Part shown: one piece after another, positions 35,717 through 46,835 of the stretch
How the letters are laid out: each line of letters opens with the position of its first letter
Position numbering within the stretch: the first letter of the stretch is position 1
From: Pasteurella testudinis DSM 23072
GTDB lineage: Bacteria; Pseudomonadota; Gammaproteobacteria; Enterobacterales; Pasteurellaceae
DNA length: 64,000 bases
Reading direction: 5' to 3'
Assembly (NCBI RefSeq): GCF_900176075.1
Contig: NZ_FWWV01000003.1
Location: 19,205-83,204, forward strand
Translations under genes and position numbers: made by a program
Notes under the pieces: model-generated
The model's database searches: none
What the model was told of the DNA's origin: nothing
Seen by the model: the letters and a program-made list of their open reading frames with translations, nothing else

Positions 35717-38700
35717 ATGTCATTTAAACTGAATCCGCTTTCAGCGATTATCATCGCCTGCTTTGTCAACGCCCACGCGCTAGCTTCTGTGGTGCGCTCC
35801 GATATTCCTTACCAAACCTATCGCGATTTCGGCGAAAACAAAGGGCAATTTGTCGTCGGAGCAACCAATTTGCCGATTTACGGCAAAAACGGCGAACTGA
35901 TCGGCACGCTGGACAAAGCGCCGATGGTGGATTTCAGCTCGGCCAGCACCGACGGCGTCGGAACTTTGGTTGCGCCGCAATATTCGGGCAGTGTGAAGCA
36001 CAATACCGGCTATGGTTCACTGCGATTCGGCGGTACCGGCAATAATCCGGATTACCTGCGCCATACTTATCTGATGGTCGATCGCAATAATACCGAAAAT
36101 AATTTTGACTACCATGCACCACGCCTGCATAAATACGTTACTGAAGTCGCACCGGCAAATCTCCTTGGCTTAAATTATATTGCCTACACCGATAAAAACC
36201 GCTTTACTGCGTTATATCGCACCGGCAGCGGCACACAATATCTGCGCGATCCGGAATGGAACGTCACTTTTCTTTCCGCCCCCTATAACTATTTAACCGG
36301 TGGTACAGTTACCCCACTTTACCGACTAGGCAATCTTGATACGGTTTGGGCGGATAACGGCGGATTATATGATAATACCGATGTCAGTCCGTTAACTTCT
36401 TATGCCGGAGCAGGCGATAGCGGTTCTCCGCTTTATGCCTGGGACACACAAACCAAACAATGGATTTTAGTCGGTTTTCAAATCGGCGGTATGGCTAACA
36501 ATGCGACTCCGGGCAATATATTTTCTGCATGGGCGGCTTATCTGCCGAATTTTAACCAAGCGCGTTATGCTGAAGATACTGATCCTTTCGTAGAAAACAG
36601 TTCGGATTTAATTTGGGCAAAAACCAACGATGGTAAAACAGCCACCTTTGCCCAAGCCGATAAAAGCTGGACATCTCATATCAAAGATGAAACTGTGAGC
36701 GATACCTATAGCGGCGGTTATAACAATGCCATGAACGCCGGCAAGAACATTACCCTTAACGGCAGCGGCGGGACAATTACCTTACAAGACAGCATTAACC
36801 AAGGTGCAGGCGGTTTAACCTTCCATAACGATTACACCGTGCAACCACAAGATAACCAAACTTGGCAAGGGGCAGGTTTAATTATTGGCAAAGACAGCAC
36901 CGTCACTTGGAAAATCAATGGTGTTGAAAATGATTTTTTGCATAAAATCGGTGAAGGTACGTTAAAAATCGAAGCCAAAGGTAAAAACTTGGGCAGCTTA
37001 AGTGCAGGCGACGGCACAACAATTCTCGCACAACAAGCCGACGAGAAAGGCGAAGTGCAAGCGTTTGACAAAGTGCGGTTAGCCAGCGGTCGCCCGACGG
37101 TGGTATTGGGCGACAATAAGCAAGTTAATCCTGATAATATCTACTTCGGCTTTCGCGGCGGACGTTTGGATATTAACGGCAATGATCTCACCTTCGAACG
37201 TATTCATAACGTGGATAACGGGGCGCAAATCGTCAACCATAACGGCACACAAGCGGCAAATATCCGTGTAGTCGGTGATACAAATTATACTATCTATAAT
37301 TGGAGCGCACCATATCAAGGCATTGTCGGCACAATTTATCAATATCCGCAACGTGACGGCAGTATTCAATATTTCCGCTTAAAAACCCCGAATTATTGGT
37401 ATTTCCCGAATGCCGCCAGCAATGATCGCTGGGAATATTTAGGTACGGACAGAGATAAAGCCGTCAGTATTTATCTGGAAGCAAAAAACAAAGCGATGTA
37501 CCAAGGTATTTTAGGTGAAACCGACAGTGCAAAAACCAATGGCGAGCTCAACTTCACCTATAGTGCACCGACAAGTTCATCCATTTACACTCTCTCCGGC
37601 GGCAGTAACCTAAACGGTGAAATCAAAGTCGATAACGGTACGCTATTGTTATCAGGATACCCTACTTTACATGCAGAGGATACCTTAAATCAAAGAGATG
37701 TGGTGATTGACAATGATTGGGTCACTGCCGATTTTAAAGCCGACACCTTTAAAGCCGAATCCGGCGCCACCTTACAGTTAGGCAACTATGCCAATCTTGA
37801 GGGCAATATCGTTGCCGACGCCGACAGCAAAATCAGTTTAGGCTACAGCAAAGGCGCAAATGATTGGGACAACAACTGGAAATGTACCCGCAGCGACAGC
37901 AGCGGTGTCGTCAGTTGCAACCAAACCGCACTTAGTGACGCCCTGTACAGCGATCTGCCTTATGCCCAAGTGAAAGGCAATATTACCCTTGCCGAAAATG
38001 CCAATCTGAATCTGGGCAAAACCCAATATCAAGGCGCAATTCAAGGGGCAGCCACCAGCCGCACTCATTTAATGCACGATGCAATCTGGACGATGGCCGC
38101 CGACAGCACGCTCGGTCATTTAAGCACCGATTCAGGGGCAACCGTCAAGCTGAATGGTGACTCGCAAAGCGGTAATTTTAACACCTTAATCGTCAATGGG
38201 AATTTGAGCGGTGACGGGCGTTTTGAGCTGAACAGCTCCTTTGCCGATATGAAAAGTGACAGGGTTATCGTCAACGGTTTGGCAAGTGGGAATTATCTGC
38301 TGGCACTGCAAGACAGCGGCAAAACCAGCGGCAATAATGTAAATCGTCTGCCGCTATTAACATTAAACAATCCAACCCAAGATTGGAATAAAATCAACGC
38401 TAGCCTGCAAAACGGTCATCTTGATTTCGGTGCGTTTCGTTACACGTTAGAACACGACAACGACAGCTTCGTTTTATATAATGCCCTTGTACCCGACGCC
38501 ACTCCTCCGACAGAAGAACCAACTGCACCGGCAGAACAACCGACTACACCGACAGAAGAACCAACTTCTCCGGCAGAACAACCGACTGCACCGGCAGAAC
38601 AACCGACTGTACCGACAGAAGAGCCGACTTCTCCGGCAGAACAACCGACTGCACCGACAGAACAACCGACTGCACCGGCAGAAGAACCAACTACACCGAC

Positions 38701-39637
38701 AGAACAACCGACTACGCCGATAGAACAACCGAGTGTACCCGCTAGCCAAAATAACTGGATCAGCCAAGGATCCAATACCGCACTTTCCGATCACAGCGCG
38801 CGGCTTAACCTATTGACCAAACAGCAAACCCTGTTAAATCAATATATTAACCGACTAACAGCGGAAAATAGCGGGCTCTGGACAAATGTTGATCGTGAGC
38901 GCCTGCGCTACCACAGCGATCATTACCGCAGTTACAAACAAGATCTCTACACCCAACAAATCGGGGCGGATAAAGCGACGGCGTTTGACGGCGGCAATTG
39001 GTTGTTTGGTTTGGCTTTCACTCACAGCAGCGGCAAAAACGAATTCGCCGAAAACCAAAATGGTAAAACCGACAATCATGCCCTGAGTGTATATCACAAA
39101 GTGATTTGGGATAACGATCTCTACCTAAGTGCGGTCGTCAGCTATAACCGTTTGAAAAGCAAACTGAATGCGCTCGCACATGACGTTAAACAAAACGCTT
39201 GGACGACCTCCGTCGGCATCGGCAAACGTTGGCAGTTCGGCACTGTCGGTGTGCAACCGTCGTTTGATTTGACCTATTACCGTTTAAGCGGGGTTGATTA
39301 CCGCCTCAACGATATGACGGTGCAAAGCAAAGCGCTTGATTTCTGGCAGGCACGCAGCGGCATTATGCTGGACAAGAGCTTCGGCTTCGAACAAGGCGAC
39401 GGAGTGAAACTGTACACCGCACTTTATTACGTTGCCAACCTCGATAATAACGCGCAGTTGTCTATCAACAACAACGCCCTCAACGCCGCCCTGTTTAAAA
39501 ACCGCCTGCAAAGCGAAGTGGGCGCGGTGTTCGGCTTGGGCAGACATTTTAATATCACCCTGAAGGGCGGTTATGCCAAAGGCAATGTCATTGAATCCCA
39601 AGTTAACGGCGGACTTGAACTGAAATATATCTGGTAA
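35717..39637 (+). CDS. Serine protease autotransporter, IgA1 protease/Hap type (S6 family)
   Basis: Secreted serine protease of 1306 residues. A signal peptide ends at AHALA (residue 23). The protease domain has the S6 triad: His95 in GSVKHNTGYG, probably Asp131 in NFDYHAPRLHKYVTEV, and Ser235 in GAGDSGSPLY. A beta-helix passenger follows to about 925, then a proline-rich linker of eleven 7-residue repeats (38507-38737), and a C-terminal beta-barrel translocator of about 280 residues ending LELKYIW. The passenger has one CxxC-type pair (WKCTRSDSSGVVSCNQ). The TTG at 35693 is an unlikely start. Whether it cuts IgA1, itself or another host protein cannot be told. Confidence 0.92.
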   Translation: MSFKLNPLSAIIIACFVNAHALASVVRSDIPYQTYRDFGENKGQFVVGATNLPIYGKNGELIGTLDKAPMVDFSSASTDGVGTLVAPQYSGSVKHNTGYGSLRFGGTGNNPDYLRHTYLMVDRNNTENNFDYHAPRLHKYVTEVAPANLLGLNYIAYTDKNRFTALYRTGSGTQYLRDPEWNVTFLSAPYNYLTGGTVTPLYRLGNLDTVWADNGGLYDNTDVSPLTSYAGAGDSGSPLYAWDTQTKQWILVGFQIGGMANNATPGNIFSAWAAYLPNFNQARYAEDTDPFVENSSDLIWAKTNDGKTATFAQADKSWTSHIKDETVSDTYSGGYNNAMNAGKNITLNGSGGTITLQDSINQGAGGLTFHNDYTVQPQDNQTWQGAGLIIGKDSTVTWKINGVENDFLHKIGEGTLKIEAKGKNLGSLSAGDGTTILAQQADEKGEVQAFDKVRLASGRPTVVLGDNKQVNPDNIYFGFRGGRLDINGNDLTFERIHNVDNGAQIVNHNGTQAANIRVVGDTNYTIYNWSAPYQGIVGTIYQYPQRDGSIQYFRLKTPNYWYFPNAASNDRWEYLGTDRDKAVSIYLEAKNKAMYQGILGETDSAKTNGELNFTYSAPTSSSIYTLSGGSNLNGEIKVDNGTLLLSGYPTLHAEDTLNQRDVVIDNDWVTADFKADTFKAESGATLQLGNYANLEGNIVADADSKISLGYSKGANDWDNNWKCTRSDSSGVVSCNQTALSDALYSDLPYAQVKGNITLAENANLNLGKTQYQGAIQGAATSRTHLMHDAIWTMAADSTLGHLSTDSGATVKLNGDSQSGNFNTLIVNGNLSGDGRFELNSSFADMKSDRVIVNGLASGNYLLALQDSGKTSGNNVNRLPLLTLNNPTQDWNKINASLQNGHLDFGAFRYTLEHDNDSFVLYNALVPDATPPTEEPTAPAEQPTTPTEEPTSPAEQPTAPAEQPTVPTEEPTSPAEQPTAPTEQPTAPAEEPTTPTEQPTTPIEQPSVPASQNNWISQGSNTALSDHSARLNLLTKQQTLLNQYINRLTAENSGLWTNVDRERLRYHSDHYRSYKQDLYTQQIGADKATAFDGGNWLFGLAFTHSSGKNEFAENQNGKTDNHALSVYHKVIWDNDLYLSAVVSYNRLKSKLNALAHDVKQNAWTTSVGIGKRWQFGTVGVQPSFDLTYYRLSGVDYRLNDMTVQSKALDFWQARSGIMLDKSFGFEQGDGVKLYTALYYVANLDNNAQLSINNNALNAALFKNRLQSEVGAVFGLGRHFNITLKGGYAKGNVIESQVNGGLELKYIW
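38507..38737 (+). repeat. Eleven in-frame 21-bp repeats in the autotransporter linker
   Basis: Units of seven residues of the type P(T/A)E(E/Q)PT(A/T/S/V), eleven in a row, join passenger and barrel. Unit length is a multiple of three, so gain or loss changes linker length but not frame. Confidence 0.9.
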
Positions 39638-39659
39638 TGCCAAAAAACAGCTGAAAACC

Positions 39660-39710
39660 AAAATCCCTTTTGTCACCGTGATCAATGATCAGCACAACAA
39701 AAGGGATTTT
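39660..39710. terminator. Terminator between autotransporter and serS
   Basis: AAAATCCCTTTTGT and ACAAAAGGGATTTT form a 14-bp stem; the loop holds a second dyad, TGATCAATGATCA. T-rich on the plus side. Confidence 0.85.
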
Positions 39711-39764
39711 TTATTTCCTGCTGTTTTAGCGTTACCAAACGTTGTTACAAAAGTGCGGTTGGCT

Positions 39765-41069
<1,305 letters not shown>

Positions 41070-41226
41070 TTATTAAACGTTTGTTGGCGGAATACCGCAC
41101 TTTACTTGAAAAATGTCTGATATTTTAGCCTTTATTGCGATAAGTGACCAGTCTAAATGATAACAACTCGGCATTGTAATTTCTTTTATTACAATTGTTT
41201 ATTTTTTGATAACAAATTGTTAATTA

Positions 41227-41242
41227 TGTGAGCTGGAACACG
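41227..41242 (+). promoter_or_regulatory. Candidate CRP site of aldA
   Basis: TGTGAGCTGGAACACG: the left half is perfect, the right half fits TCACA at 3 of 5. A TATATT -10 at 41264-41269 places the site centre near -41.5, the class II activator position. Confidence 0.5.
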
Positions 41243-41351
41243 CTATTTATCTGAAATTTAAGCTATATTTATTCAGATTATATTCACAACGCGATCCAAT
41301 TGAACAGTTTGATCCATTTTTGCAATTCCTAATCAATAGCAAGAGGTATCT

Positions 41352-42788
41352 ATGAAAACATTAGCGATGTATATTGACGGTCAGTTTGTTCGCCATGCAG
41401 GCGAATATCGTGAGGTGCTGAATCCGGCGACGGAGGATGTGATCGCCAAAGAACCGAAAGGCGGTACGGCAGAAGTTGATTTGGCGGTGGCTGCGGCGAA
41501 AAAAGCGCAAACCGCATGGGAGCAGCTGCCTGCGGTGCAGCGCGGCGCTTATTTACGCAAAATCGCGCAAGGTATTCGTGATCGGGCGGCGGAATTGACC
41601 GATACCATTGTGGCCGAAGGCGGCAAAACCAAAGAATTAGCCGAAGTGGAAGTGTTGTTTACCGCCGATTATCTGGATTATCAAGCGGAATGGGCGCGCC
41701 GCTACGAGGGTGAAATTATCCAAAGCGATCGCCCGAACGAAAATATCTTTCTGTTCAAACGTCCGCACGGCGTGGTCACCGGCATTTTGCCGTGGAATTT
41801 TCCGTTTTTCCTGATTGCTCGTAAAATGGGACCGGCGCTGTTAACCGGCAATACGATTGTGATCAAGCCGTCCAGTGTCACCCCGATTAATGCTTATATT
41901 TTTGCCGAAATCGTCCATGCCGCCGGTTTGCCGAAAGGGGTTTTTAACGTGGTCAACGGCGCAGGCGCAGAGATTGGCAATCACTTGGCACAACATCCGC
42001 AAGTGGATTTGGTCAGCCTGACCGGTTCGGTCGAAGCCGGGCGGCAAGTGATGATCGCCGCCGCACAAAATATCACCAAAGTTTCCCTCGAATTGGGCGG
42101 CAAAGCGCCGGCTATTGTGCTGAAAGACGCCGATCTGGATTTGGCGGTCAAATCGATCGTTGCCTCCCGTGTGATCAATAGCGGACAGGTGTGTAACTGT
42201 GCCGAGCGGGTTTACGTTCATCAGGACATTCACGACACTTTCATTGATAAATTAACCGCTGCCATGCAACAAGTGCGGTTCGGCAATCCGGCGACGGCAA
42301 ATGACACACTGGATATGGGGCCGTTGGTGGAAAAAAGAGCGGTTGACGCAGTGGCTGCCAAAGTGGAAAAAGCGGTTCGTCAGGGGGCTACCCTGCATTT
42401 CGGCGGTAAACGCCCTGAGCAAAAAGGTTTCTTTTTCGAACCGACCATTTTGACCAACGTGAAAAACGAGATGGATATCATGCACGAAGAAACCTTCGGT
42501 CCGGTGCTGCCGGTGGCGACTTTTGATAGCCTCGACGAGGCGGTAGCGATGGCAAACGACAGTGTGTTCGGCTTGACCAGTTCGGTGTATACCGAAAACC
42601 TGAATGATGCGTTTTATGTCACCCGCCGCCTGCAATTCGGCGAAACCTACATCAACCGCGAAAACTTCGAAGCGATGCAAGGTTTCCATGCCGGCTGGAA
42701 ACAATCCGGTATCGGCGGTGCCGACGGCAAACACGGGTTGGAGGAATATCTGCAAACGCAAGTGGTCTATCTGCAAACCAAGGGCTAA
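41352..42788 (+). CDS. aldA: Lactaldehyde/aldehyde dehydrogenase AldA
   Basis: NAD-dependent oxidation of L-lactaldehyde (and glycolaldehyde) to the acid. 478 residues against 479 in E. coli AldA. The Rossmann region has GILPWNFPFFLIARK and LTGSVEAG; the general base is in SLELGGKAP and the catalytic cysteine in SGQVCNCAERVYV. The C-terminus GETYINRENFEAMQGFHAGWKQSG is close to AldA. AGAGG precedes the ATG. It is followed by a terminator and then the lactate genes, whose substrate it produces. Confidence 0.9.
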   Translation: MKTLAMYIDGQFVRHAGEYREVLNPATEDVIAKEPKGGTAEVDLAVAAAKKAQTAWEQLPAVQRGAYLRKIAQGIRDRAAELTDTIVAEGGKTKELAEVEVLFTADYLDYQAEWARRYEGEIIQSDRPNENIFLFKRPHGVVTGILPWNFPFFLIARKMGPALLTGNTIVIKPSSVTPINAYIFAEIVHAAGLPKGVFNVVNGAGAEIGNHLAQHPQVDLVSLTGSVEAGRQVMIAAAQNITKVSLELGGKAPAIVLKDADLDLAVKSIVASRVINSGQVCNCAERVYVHQDIHDTFIDKLTAAMQQVRFGNPATANDTLDMGPLVEKRAVDAVAAKVEKAVRQGATLHFGGKRPEQKGFFFEPTILTNVKNEMDIMHEETFGPVLPVATFDSLDEAVAMANDSVFGLTSSVYTENLNDAFYVTRRLQFGETYINRENFEAMQGFHAGWKQSGIGGADGKHGLEEYLQTQVVYLQTKG

Positions 42789-42817
42789 CCGCACTCTCCA
42801 TTCACCGCTCACATCAC

Positions 42818-42855
42818 AACCGCACTTGCCGATCAAATATGATCAAAGTGCGGTT
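42818..42855 (+). terminator. Terminator of aldA from paired uptake sequences
   Basis: AACCGCACTT and AAGTGCGGTT close a stem with an inner GATCA/TGATC dyad, followed by TTTTAGTTTTAT. Confidence 0.85.
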
Positions 42856-42932
42856 TTAGTTTTATCTGGTCGGTTAAATTTGCAACGATCAACACCAACC
42901 CACTCCATTTTTAGTAACTTTAATCACAAAGT

Positions 42933-42948
42933 TGAGAACTATATCACA
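42933..42948 (+). promoter_or_regulatory. Candidate CRP site of the lldP-lutABC operon
   Basis: TGAGAACTATATCACA matches TGTGA-N6-TCACA at 9 of 10 fixed bases. Possible -10 boxes TACATT (42965) or TATAAC (42973) lie at distances compatible with activation. Confidence 0.6.
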
Positions 42949-43054
42949 ATTATTTTTCTTTTATTACATTATTATAACACGCCGCAATAGCACATTATAT
43001 TTATGGTTATTTATTAATCTGTTATCTTTTTTTGCCTAATCAAGGAATTTTTAA

Positions 43055-44635
43055 ATGGCGTTAACTCTCAGTCTTTTTCCTATTATTTTACTGATCTATT
43101 TGATGGTAAAACGCAACAGCACCCCGTCGTATATCGCACTGCCGCTGATTGCCTTGCTGGTTTATGTATTGCAATTGACCTATTTTGATCAGGACTTTAT
43201 GCTGGTCAATGCCAATGTGATCTCAGGAATCATTTCGACCCAAACACCGGTCACGATTATCTTCGGCGCGATCCTGTTTAACCGTATGATGGAAATTTCC
43301 GGTTCAATCAATGTGTTGCGCCGCTGGCTATCCAATATCAATCCGAATCCGGTGGCACAGCTGATGATTATCGGTTGGGCGTTTGCCTTTATGATCGAAG
43401 GTGCGTCCGGCTTCGGCACGCCTGCGGCGATTGCCGCACCGATTTTGGTCGGTCTGGGCTTTAACCCGATTAAAGTCGCCGTTTTTGCACTTGTAATGAA
43501 CTCAGTGCCGGTGTCGTTCGGTGCAGTCGGCACGCCGACGTGGTTCGGCTTTGCGCCGTTAGGTTTGGACGAAGCCACAATGTTGGATATCAGCTATAAA
43601 ACCGCCACCATTCATTTTATCGCCGGATTCGTCATTCCTGTGATGGCATTACGTTTTGTCACCAGCTGGCAGGAGATCCGTAAAAACATTCTGTTTATCT
43701 ATCTGAGTATTTTAACCTGTACCGTGCCTTACCTGTTGCTCGCCAGCGTAAACTATGAGTTTCCGGCATTAGTCGGCGGTGCGGTCGGTCTGCTGCTCTC
43801 CATTCTATTAGCCAATAAAGGCGTTGGGCTGAGCAAAACAAACAGTGACGAAGCGCAGCAACAAGTCGCTTTCGCTACGGTCTTTAAAGCCATGCTGCCG
43901 ACCCTGATGCTGATTGTTATTCTGATCGTCACCCGTATTCATCAGCTCGGTCTCAAAGCATTGTTAAACGACGCAACCACTTGGTTCAGTGTTTCTTTGG
44001 GGCAATTCGGACAGTTTGAAGTCAGCCGCGCCTTGATTCTTTCCTTGAATAATATTCTTGGTCAGGGCGTGAACGACAGCTATAAAACCCTGTATGTGCC
44101 GTCGTTAATTCCGTTTATCATCACCGTGCTCATTTCGTTAGCCCTGTTCAAACTGAACAAAAGCGAAAGCAAAGCGATTTTTTCCAGCACCTTCAATCAA
44201 ACCAAAAAACCGTTCTTTGCTTTAATCGGTGCATTGATTATGGTGAAATTGATGTTATTGGGCGGCGAAAACTCCATGGTGCAAACCATCGGACGGGATT
44301 TTGCCGCAGCGACCGGTGCCAACTGGACCTATTTCTCCGCCTATTTGGGCGCAATCGGTTCTTTCTTCTCCGGCTCGAATACGGTTTCCAATTTAACTTT
44401 CGGCGGAATCCAATATTCGATTGCACAAACCACCGCACTTTCTGTACCATTGATTTTGGCATTGCAGTCTGTGGGGGGCGCAATGGGGAATATGGTCTGT
44501 ATCAACAACGTCATTGCGGTTTGTTCGGTGCTGGACGTTAAAAATCAGGAAGGGGTTATCATCAAGAAAACCGTTGTGCCGATGTTGGTTTACGGGGTGA
44601 TCGCCGCACTCGTTGCGACCCTGATTTTATCTTAA
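43055..44635 (+). CDS. lldP: L-lactate permease
   Basis: Proton-coupled lactate importer of the LctP family, 526 residues with about 12-14 membrane segments. Family motifs: IEGASGFGTPAAIAAPILVGLGF, SVPVSFGAVGTPTWFGF, and GAIGSFFSGSNTVSNLTFGGIQ. AAGGA precedes the ATG. First gene of lldP-lutA-lutB-lutC; the gap to lutA is 51 bp without a terminator. Confidence 0.95.
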   Translation: MALTLSLFPIILLIYLMVKRNSTPSYIALPLIALLVYVLQLTYFDQDFMLVNANVISGIISTQTPVTIIFGAILFNRMMEISGSINVLRRWLSNINPNPVAQLMIIGWAFAFMIEGASGFGTPAAIAAPILVGLGFNPIKVAVFALVMNSVPVSFGAVGTPTWFGFAPLGLDEATMLDISYKTATIHFIAGFVIPVMALRFVTSWQEIRKNILFIYLSILTCTVPYLLLASVNYEFPALVGGAVGLLLSILLANKGVGLSKTNSDEAQQQVAFATVFKAMLPTLMLIVILIVTRIHQLGLKALLNDATTWFSVSLGQFGQFEVSRALILSLNNILGQGVNDSYKTLYVPSLIPFIITVLISLALFKLNKSESKAIFSSTFNQTKKPFFALIGALIMVKLMLLGGENSMVQTIGRDFAAATGANWTYFSAYLGAIGSFFSGSNTVSNLTFGGIQYSIAQTTALSVPLILALQSVGGAMGNMVCINNVIAVCSVLDVKNQEGVIIKKTVVPMLVYGVIAALVATLILS

Positions 44636-44686
44636 TTTTTATGCTGCCGGTCTTTCCGGCGGCAAACTATCTTTGTTGGAGTATCA

Positions 44687-45406
44687 ATGAACGTTAATTT
44701 TTACGTCACCTGCATTGCAGATGCCTTAAAAGCCAATGTCGCCAAACAAAGCGTGCTTTTATTGGAGCAGCTCAGGTGTGACATCACCTTTCTGGAAAAA
44801 CAAGGCTGTTGCGGACAACCGGCGCTGAACAGCGGTTATAGCAAACAAGCCATTCCGGCGATTAAAAACCTGATCACCACCTTTGAAGCCAACGACTACC
44901 CGATTGTCGCTCCGGCAGGATCTTGTGTGTATGCGATCAAAACCTACGCCGATTATCTGCAAGACGAACCGCAATGGGCGGCAAGAGCGGTCAAACTCGC
45001 CGAGCGCTTTTATGATCTGACCGATTTTATCGTCAACAAAATCGGACAAACCGACGTCGGTGCCAAATTGGACGGCAAAGCGGTCTACCACCCGTCATGC
45101 AGCCTGTTCCGTAAACTGGGCGTTCAGGACGAGCCGGTTAAATTATTGCAACAGGTGCAAGGGCTGGAATTGCTGCCGATTCAAAACCAAACCACCTGCT
45201 GCGGCTTCGGCGGCACGTTTTCGGTGAAAATGGCGGAGATTTCCGGCGAAATGGTCACGGAAAAAGCCGAGCATATCCGCGAAGTACAGCCGGATTACCT
45301 GATCGGTGCCGATGTCAGCTGCCTGATCAATATCGGCGGACGGTTGCAACGCGAAGGCAGCCCGATTAAAGTCATGCACATCGCCGAAGTTTTAATGAGT
45401 CGCTAG
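44687..45406 (+). CDS. lutA: Lactate utilization protein LutA (LldE), CCG-domain iron-sulfur protein
   Basis: Subunit of the LutABC L-lactate dehydrogenase complex. 239 residues with two cysteine-rich CCG domains: FLEKQGCCGQPALNSGY and, later, HPSCSLFRK with QTTCCGFGGTFSVKM. GGAG precedes the ATG. It ends 8 bp before lutB. Confidence 0.94.
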   Translation: MNVNFYVTCIADALKANVAKQSVLLLEQLRCDITFLEKQGCCGQPALNSGYSKQAIPAIKNLITTFEANDYPIVAPAGSCVYAIKTYADYLQDEPQWAARAVKLAERFYDLTDFIVNKIGQTDVGAKLDGKAVYHPSCSLFRKLGVQDEPVKLLQQVQGLELLPIQNQTTCCGFGGTFSVKMAEISGEMVTEKAEHIREVQPDYLIGADVSCLINIGGRLQREGSPIKVMHIAEVLMSR

Positions 45407-45414
45407 GAGGAAAT

Positions 45415-46821
45415 ATGTCGTTAAAAACCAGCGAAATTCCGTTCAAAGAGCGGCTTAATGATGAAATTCACAACGAAGTTATGCGCAAAGCGGTCGTGAT
45501 GGCGCAAGAGCGGATCGGCGCCAACCGCCAAAAAATGGTGGACGAATTAGGGCATTGGGAAGAGTGGCGAGAACAAGCCAAAGAGATTCGTAATCACGTT
45601 CTGCAAAATCTGGACGCATATTTGTACCAACTATCGGAAAAAGTGACGGCAAACGGCGGACATGTCTATTTTGCCAACACCGCACAAGACGCCACCGATT
45701 ACATCAAAAAAATCGCCCGTGAAAAACAGGCGAAAAAAGTGGTGAAATCCAAATCGATGGTCACGGAAGAGATCGGCTTGAACCATGTGTTGGAAGCGGA
45801 AAATATTCAGGTGATCGAAAGCGATCTGGGCGAATATATCCTGCAACTGGCGGGCGACAAACCGTCGCATATCGTGGTGCCGGCAATCCATAAAGATCGC
45901 CACCAAATCCGCAAAGTGCTGCACGAAAAACTGGGCTATCAAGGCGAAGCCACGCCGGAAGAGATGACGCTGTTTATCCGGCAAGCGATTCGCAAAGATT
46001 TTCTCGAAGCGGATATCGGTATCAGCGGCTGTAACTTTGCCGTCGCCGAAACCGGCAGTGTCTGCTTGGTCACCAACGAAGGCAACTTGCGTCTCGCCAC
46101 CACCCTGCCGAAAACCCATATTGCGGTGATGGGTATGGAGCGTTTGGCGCCTACTTTTGAAGAAGTGGACGTTTTAATTACGCTGCTGGCACGAAGTGCG
46201 GTCGGCGCGCGTCTGACCAGTTATAACACTTGGTTGACCGGTCCGCGTTTGGACGGCGAAACCGACGGGCCGGAAGAGTTTCATCTGGTGATCGTGGATA
46301 ATGGCCGCTCTAAAGCGCTGGGCAGCGAATTTAACGATATTTTGCGTTGTATCCGTTGCGGTGCTTGTCTGAACGTCTGTCCGGCTTACCGCCAAATGGG
46401 CGGGCATAGTTACGGCTCGATTTATCCGGGGCCGATCGGCTCGGTGCTGTCGCCGATTTTGGGCGGCTACGAAGATTTTAAAGATCTGCCGTATGCCTGC
46501 TCGCTGTGTACCGCCTGTAACCAAGTCTGTCCGGTGAAAATCCCGCTGGCAAATCTGCTGCTGAAACACCGCGGCAAAATGGTGGAACAAGGCATCACAC
46601 CGACACTGGAAAAACTGTCGGTGCGTATGTTTACTCTGGCCAATAACCATTCTGCCTTGTGGAAAGTCGGTATGAATATCGGGGCAAAACTGAGCAAAAA
46701 ACTGATTAAAAACGGTAAAGCGCCGATTAGCGTCGGTGCGCTTTCGGAATGGACCAAAGCCCGTGATCTGCCGGAAGCAGAGGGCGAAAGTTTCCGTCAG
46801 TGGTTTAAAAACCGCACTTGA
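45415..46821 (+). CDS. lutB: Lactate utilization iron-sulfur protein LutB (LldF)
   Basis: 468 residues. An N-terminal LUD domain (about 60-300; ISGCNFAVAETGSVCLVTNEGN) is followed by a ferredoxin-like part with two 4Fe-4S motifs, CIRCGACLNVCPAYRQ and CSLCTACNQVCPVKIP. A strong AGGAGG precedes the ATG. Electrons from lactate probably pass through these clusters. Confidence 0.95.
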   Translation: MSLKTSEIPFKERLNDEIHNEVMRKAVVMAQERIGANRQKMVDELGHWEEWREQAKEIRNHVLQNLDAYLYQLSEKVTANGGHVYFANTAQDATDYIKKIAREKQAKKVVKSKSMVTEEIGLNHVLEAENIQVIESDLGEYILQLAGDKPSHIVVPAIHKDRHQIRKVLHEKLGYQGEATPEEMTLFIRQAIRKDFLEADIGISGCNFAVAETGSVCLVTNEGNLRLATTLPKTHIAVMGMERLAPTFEEVDVLITLLARSAVGARLTSYNTWLTGPRLDGETDGPEEFHLVIVDNGRSKALGSEFNDILRCIRCGACLNVCPAYRQMGGHSYGSIYPGPIGSVLSPILGGYEDFKDLPYACSLCTACNQVCPVKIPLANLLLKHRGKMVEQGITPTLEKLSVRMFTLANNHSALWKVGMNIGAKLSKKLIKNGKAPISVGALSEWTKARDLPEAEGESFRQWFKNRT

Positions 46822-46835
46822 GCGTAAGGAAAAGA

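Noticed and set aside
38507..38737. CRISPR-like regular repeats
   Set aside because: The 21-bp units have no spacers and encode an in-frame proline-rich linker.
35717..39637. Phase-variable simple repeats in the autotransporter
   Set aside because: No tetranucleotide or homopolymer tract; the only repeat is a multiple of three.
45631..46119. Minus-strand frame of 162 codons inside lutB
   Set aside because: Antisense shadow of a well-supported gene.
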